From Barthelona sp. PCE (taxonomy: Eukaryota; Metamonada: BaSk clade), in NCBI GenBank assembly GCA_040285745.1, contig JAUFOR010000004.1, positions 124,001 through 188,000 of the forward strand: a stretch of DNA of 64,000 nt. Direction: 5' to 3'. Within the stretch, counting starts at the first letter, position 1. Every line of letters starts with the position of its first letter. Position numbers and translations under genes: made by a program. Shown in pieces: positions 55,901-61,900 of the stretch. The notes beneath the pieces are model-generated. The model ran no database searches, was not told the origin of the DNA, and saw only the letters and a program-made list of their open reading frames with translations.

Positions 55901-58900
55901 GGCCATCTTGGTATAATGGATGGTGTTCATGCTTGGACCAGCGCCCACTCATTCAGTGGTCGTGGACAGCTTGAAATTGGTGGTACCACACAGCTCCGCT
56001 CATCTGCAGCAATGAACTTTGGTGTGGACGGTGAGTTGTTGCTCTCGGATGGTGTTTCCATTTTCGAAACAGGTGCCGATATTCCTGATAACGATGCAAC
56101 TGTTACAATTATTGGTGGTACTCATACTATGGCTGGTGAGCTCTCATGGTCAGAGATCAGCCACTCAGATGGTACTCTCGTAGTGAGCGCCCCATCCGAA
56201 GTGCGCACCGACTACATGCTGAGTAACAACGCCAAGCTCATTGTCGACTCGACGCTGGACGTCATGGCAACAATGGTACAGGAAGGTGATTCAGAGCAGT
56301 CAGGTAACGGTAAGATTGAGATCCATGGTGCCATCTATTGGAAGGCTGGTACGATGAGCGGTTTGGGATCCACAGTTATTCACGGTGTTTCCGAGTTTAC
56401 AACTGCCAAGCCAAAGTTCCTCATTGAGAGAGAACTATACTCAAGCGGTATCGTCTATCATAATCAGGGACACATTCATGGTTCAGATGGTTGTTCGATT
56501 GTTATTGGTAACAACTCAGTTTACTATTATTCCAACATTGATTTCATCAAGGATTCTGGTAAGGCTAGTATCCGTAACTTCGGTAACCTTACCAAGCTTG
56601 ATCAACTAAGAGAAGTTGGCGATTGGTGTACATCACCTCGTTTCGACGGTAGACTCAACCCTGATGTCACTGGTGGTTCTGTATCTTTCTCTACTGATGG
56701 TATGGATCTCGATGACATGGATATTATCTTCGAAGGTACAAACGAAATGCGCTGGGGCACTGGACTAACGGTTGCCATGTCGGTGCAACGTACTCGTAAC
56801 ATGCAAGGATCAATTTACATTGATCAGGGAGGTTATGGTGTACCAGATGTGCTGCACACATCATTCAAGACTGAGGGTAACACTATTTTCGATGGTGGTA
56901 TTGCTAAATTCGATACAAAGGGTGGTTCGACATCACTCATTTCCAAGTACTACTGTTCATTCGCACCATGCCCTAGCGGCTCACAGCTTGCAACACTGAA
57001 ACCTCACTACCTTGAGGTTCATCATGCAATGACTTATGACGGTACGTACTTCAGACTCTACGATGCGGGTACAAACATTGCTACACACACAGGAGAGGGT
57101 GATCTTTCTGCTGCTGTTGATACATTCCTGCATTATGGTGGTGTCAATCATGAAGGTCGTGTCAAGTACTTTAGAGTTTGGAACAGAACTCTCGATGGTA
57201 CTGAGATCTTCCGCATGTCAAAGATGACTGAAATGTTTGGTGTTGGTGATGATCTTGCTCAAGGACTTCTTGCCTTCATCAACTTCACTCATATACACGA
57301 CCCCACAGTTCCTTATGAGGCGCTTGGTCATTGTGAGACCTTGTCTCCCTTCAACTCATCGAACCATCAGGTGTCACGTAGTCGTATTGAATTCTCAGTT
57401 CAAAATAATCAGGTTCTTCTCATCAAGAATGGTACCACAACCTTTGTCGGTGGTGGTTATTCAAACGGTCTGTTCGAGGCTTATGAAACTGGTCGAATTG
57501 AGTTCGGTCGTGAGAAGCTGTACATCACAGGTGGTACTGTTATCACAAAGGGTTCTGGTATCGTTATCGATTCTGGTACTCACGATATTGTCCCAATGGA
57601 GTCTACTGTCATTGTCAAGGGTTCTGCTGTTGTCAATATCATATATGGTACTTGTGATGAGGCTTCGAGGTTCGGTGTTGATCTCATCATCGAGGGTGGA
57701 CGTGTCAACGTGCTCAAACCTCTTGACCCCTCACTCAACTGTTTCACACTTAACTCACTTGAGATCTATAATGGTACTATGTACGTTACAGGTAATCTTG
57801 TAGTTAAGGGTCACACATGGGTTTACGAACGCCTTTCCAGTCTGACAATTGATGTTGGTTACCTTGAGGCACGAGATGAATTCTTGTTCCGTAAGGGTCT
57901 GATTGATGGTACAGGTGCAGTTAAGGCCGAGAAGAACTTGGAATGGTTACAGGGTGAGTTCTCTGGTTCCGGACCTTTGTATAACAACGGTAACTTCACT
58001 CTTCACAGTGATGGTCTCAAGAAATTCTACACCAAGACGCTCCACAACAATGGTAACATGACGTGGATCGGCGGTATGTGGGAACTCGGCGAGTCACCAG
58101 TTATCAACAATAACGGTCCGCTGTTCATTAACGTTACAGATCTTGATTTCTCACCTCCATCTGGTTCAACACCACTGTTCAAGAATTACGACTCTGTCAC
58201 GATCGCATGTACGAGCGACGTTATTATTGGAATTTTCATTGATAACTTCGGTTCGATCCTTGCGCAGAATGACTCACAGCTATTCTTCAGTTACGGTGGT
58301 TCTTATCACGGTATTCTTCATGCATTTGACACATCGTCATTTGTGTTTGGACCTGGTAGTGTTTACTTCGCAGCTGACCTCACGGTTAAGGGTGACGGTA
58401 TTCTCACAATCAATGGTACATCATTAGAAGTCTACTCAACATTTGAAATGCCAGGTGGTGCTATTCACATTCACACCGGTCACGTAACATTCCGTCTCGG
58501 TTCAAACTTTGTCGGTACATGCCCTATCATTCAATATGGTGGTACTGTTGAGTTTGCTGGTGGTACGGTTGACAACCCCTTCACAATTTCTGCTTTTGAG
58601 CTTATTAACGGTAACCTCCTCACCAACTCTCCCATTATTACTGCAGGTAGCTGTAAGATGGATGACGGTCTAATCAACCTGATTGGTACCGGCTCCATCA
58701 CAGTCACGTCAGGACAGTTTAACATGTCTGGTGGTGATCTTCAGGGTGGTGGTTCTCTTTACGTCACAACCGGTGATTTCTACTGGGCTGGCGGAAACAT
58801 GAGCGGTTATGGTGACCTTGATGTTGGTGGAACATTACACATTATTACTTTGGATACCAAATTCTGGAGTGAAAGATCCATCATCTGTCGCGGTAATCTT

Positions 58901-61900
58901 TACTGGCAGGGTGGTGATCTCATTGCAGGAAACGATGGTAACATCAAGGTTCTCAACGGTGGTACTGTCTATGTTCAGGATGATTCCCGTCTTGTGATGG
59001 ATGGTACACTTGTTGTCGATGGTAACTGGATTTCTTATGGTGCATTCGAGCTGAGTTCTAGCATTGAACTGAGCGGTAACATGGAAATTTGGGACGGTGA
59101 TACCGAGCTGTATAACGGTGGTGTCATTGATGGTCAAATTTTCATCAACGAAACCGGTAAGCTTTCATTCCAGCAAGGTTTCTTCGTTCTCTCAGCCGAG
59201 TCAGTTATCTACGGTAATGGTTCACTCCATAACTTCAACGCCACGCTTCGTCTCTTCTCATCAATTAACATGCCTGGTACCTCCATCGTAACTGAAGGTG
59301 GTGCCATCTATCTCAAGGCTCCTGCGTCAATCAATAATTGTGGCGGTGGATTCTCTGTCTGGGCAGGTTTGGTTGATCTCTCTGGTGCTATTGACGCCAA
59401 GGAAGCATCTATTTGCGAGATGTGGATCAAGGGTGGTGACGTTGTTGTTCAATATGGTCTTAATCTGACTATTAACGATCGCATCCGTATTACTTCTGGT
59501 TCTCTCACGGCAAACGGTAACGTTAATTCATCCAGTACCACTTTATTAGAGGACGGTACTGTGAAGGGTACCGGTTTAATCGAATCATACGGTGTTGCTG
59601 TCTGGGGAGATGTCTTCTTCGATGAAGATGGTCAAACAATCTTCTACGGTGAAACAACGATTAACCAGACAACTCACTCTGTTCGCCAGCGTGAGATCCA
59701 ATTCTACGATGATACAACAATGACTACAGGTTCATTCGAGCTTGATTTCGGAGCTGTCATCATCAACCATGGTTACTTCACATTCACTGAGGTTAAGACA
59801 CTTGTTGATTTACTCAGTGACGTTAACAAACCATCTTCGTTCATCAACAGAGGTGAGTTTGAGATTGTCAAGGACTTTACATCCACCGCCAAACTCGACA
59901 ATTATGGTAATATAACAATAGGTAACCGTGTTGAATTCGTACTTCAGGCAGGTGGTGAGTTTACTCATCGCATGCACTCTGAGGCTACCACTTTTGTTTC
60001 AAACATTTACCTTGAGAAGGGTGCATTCACATTTGACGATGCATTAAACATCTCTGGTAAGCTTAACATTCTGTGGCTGAAGGATTCAATCACTGAAGTG
60101 TACGCTCGACTGGATAATGTGGGATCTTGGTTCGTTAACTTAACAACCGGTTCTGTCAACTTCCATCAAGCTGTCGATTTCGTCAACCCCACTTCAACGC
60201 TCATTGTTGTTGGTGGTAACGCCGTTCTGTTTAAGGACTTCGGTGTCACCGACACTCTACTGATTCCCAACATTCGCCTTCAGGATACTGGTGTTCTTAT
60301 TGTTGAGCGTGATCTTCACGTTAACGCTACATCACTTGATATGTACGACTCTACTGTCGCACGTTTCAGAGATGGTTCAATTGTTTACATCGACGAAGTC
60401 AACCAGAATTCAGGTATCGTTGAGGGTGCCGCTTCAGAGCTTCACATTCTCGATGAATTTATTTGGGATGCCGGTGCTCAGAACGGTTTCTCGGGTGTTA
60501 CAAAGTCTCACACCAAGACTATCATCCGTGGTACCGCATTCAAGTATCTTAGCGAGCGTCGTTTCATCTTTAATGGAATCACTGAATGGCAGCGTTCTTC
60601 AATTCGTCTTACTACAGGTGCTATCTTGGACATCTATGATGACTTCGAGGTATCGATCCCTGTTGACCAGACTATCCGCTGTGATACTGTGTGTGCAGAT
60701 GTTGAACTCAATTTATATGGTCACTTCTATAAGCTCACTGACTTATTGGTAAGCATTGATGTGCCTGTCGAAGTTGATGGTAACTTCAACATATCCGCTG
60801 GTGCTGTGAACATTGAGAACACTGATATTCGTATCACTGATACACTTGACGTTTCTGATGCTAACCTCACATTCATTAACACTAATGTTGATATTAGAGG
60901 TGTCGGTACTTTCATTTCAGAGGGTAACGTTACGATCGAGGATTCAACATTCACAACACGTGGTGAAGTTCAGCTTAACGGCGGCCGCTTTGACATCATT
61001 AATTCGGATATTGTTCTTCAGCAGAGGGAAGTTTTTAAGAATGAGCTTGTTAATGTCATCATTGAAAGCGGTTCTCAACTTCTTATTCCTTATTCATTCG
61101 ATTCCGAAACTACCATTGATAGATTCACACTCGATGGTGGTATTATTGACATAAGCGGTAAACTCACCGTTCCTCTCTCTGTTGAACTCATTAGTGGTAC
61201 TGTTAACGGCGATGGTTACTTGTACAGTTACAATGAATCCATCATTGTGAACCCAACATTCACTGATGAACTCACTGCCACTTTCATCAAGTACACTCTT
61301 ATTAACACACAGGGTGCACTTACCATGAATTATATCGATATGTGGTTCTATGATTCTCTTGAGGTAAACAGCACTTCACTAACTGTTGCTGATGGTGCTG
61401 CATTTAGAATCAACGAAAACTGTTCGTACTCTTCCGAAACTGCATTTACTGCATGGGACATTGGTATGAACGCACTCGACACTGCACTTTATGACCTCAA
61501 GGGTGTTATTGATATCAATATTGGAAGTGAGCGCTATACCATTTCCAACGCACAGCTTGTCGGTTCGATGCTCCTGGAGGATGGAGATGCTCGCTTCACT
61601 GGCTCTTACGTCCAGGTTGGTGAGCTCACCATTTCCAATGCCAATGTTGATTTCCGTGGCGGTTCCTCAAAGACAGTTGAATTCTGGTCTGCAAGTGAGG
61701 TTAACTGTCAAACAGGTTCTATCACTTTCAGCAACAACGCACAGGTTCAGATCGGCGGTACATTCAACATTGGATCAACATGTACTCTAGAGATCATTGA
61801 TGCTGATATAGAGATTCTCATTGGGGCAAAGATCTTTAACCCCACTGTTGATTCATTCATCATTCGCGCTGCATCCATTGTCACCTATATACCCAAGACT

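Larger units (their letters stand above)
34547..58819 (+). repeat. Dispersed W-x-x-G-x-[hydrophobic]-S-G-x-G modules in the giant gene
   Basis: Copies start at Trp codons 34547 (WFGGAISGMG, residue 1938), 35381 (WSGGLISGGN, 2216), 50738 (WVNGDVSGAG, 7335), 56339 (WKAGTMSGLG, 9202), 57944 (WLQGEFSGSG, 9737) and 58784 (WAGGNMSGYG, 10017), with a looser copy at 36398 (WTAGDIELHD, 2555). Several are followed about 20-25 residues later by a Lys-x-[aromatic/Leu] plus Arg or Lys segment and then a second W-x-x-G. They are divergent at DNA level, so duplication is old. Confidence 0.65.
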
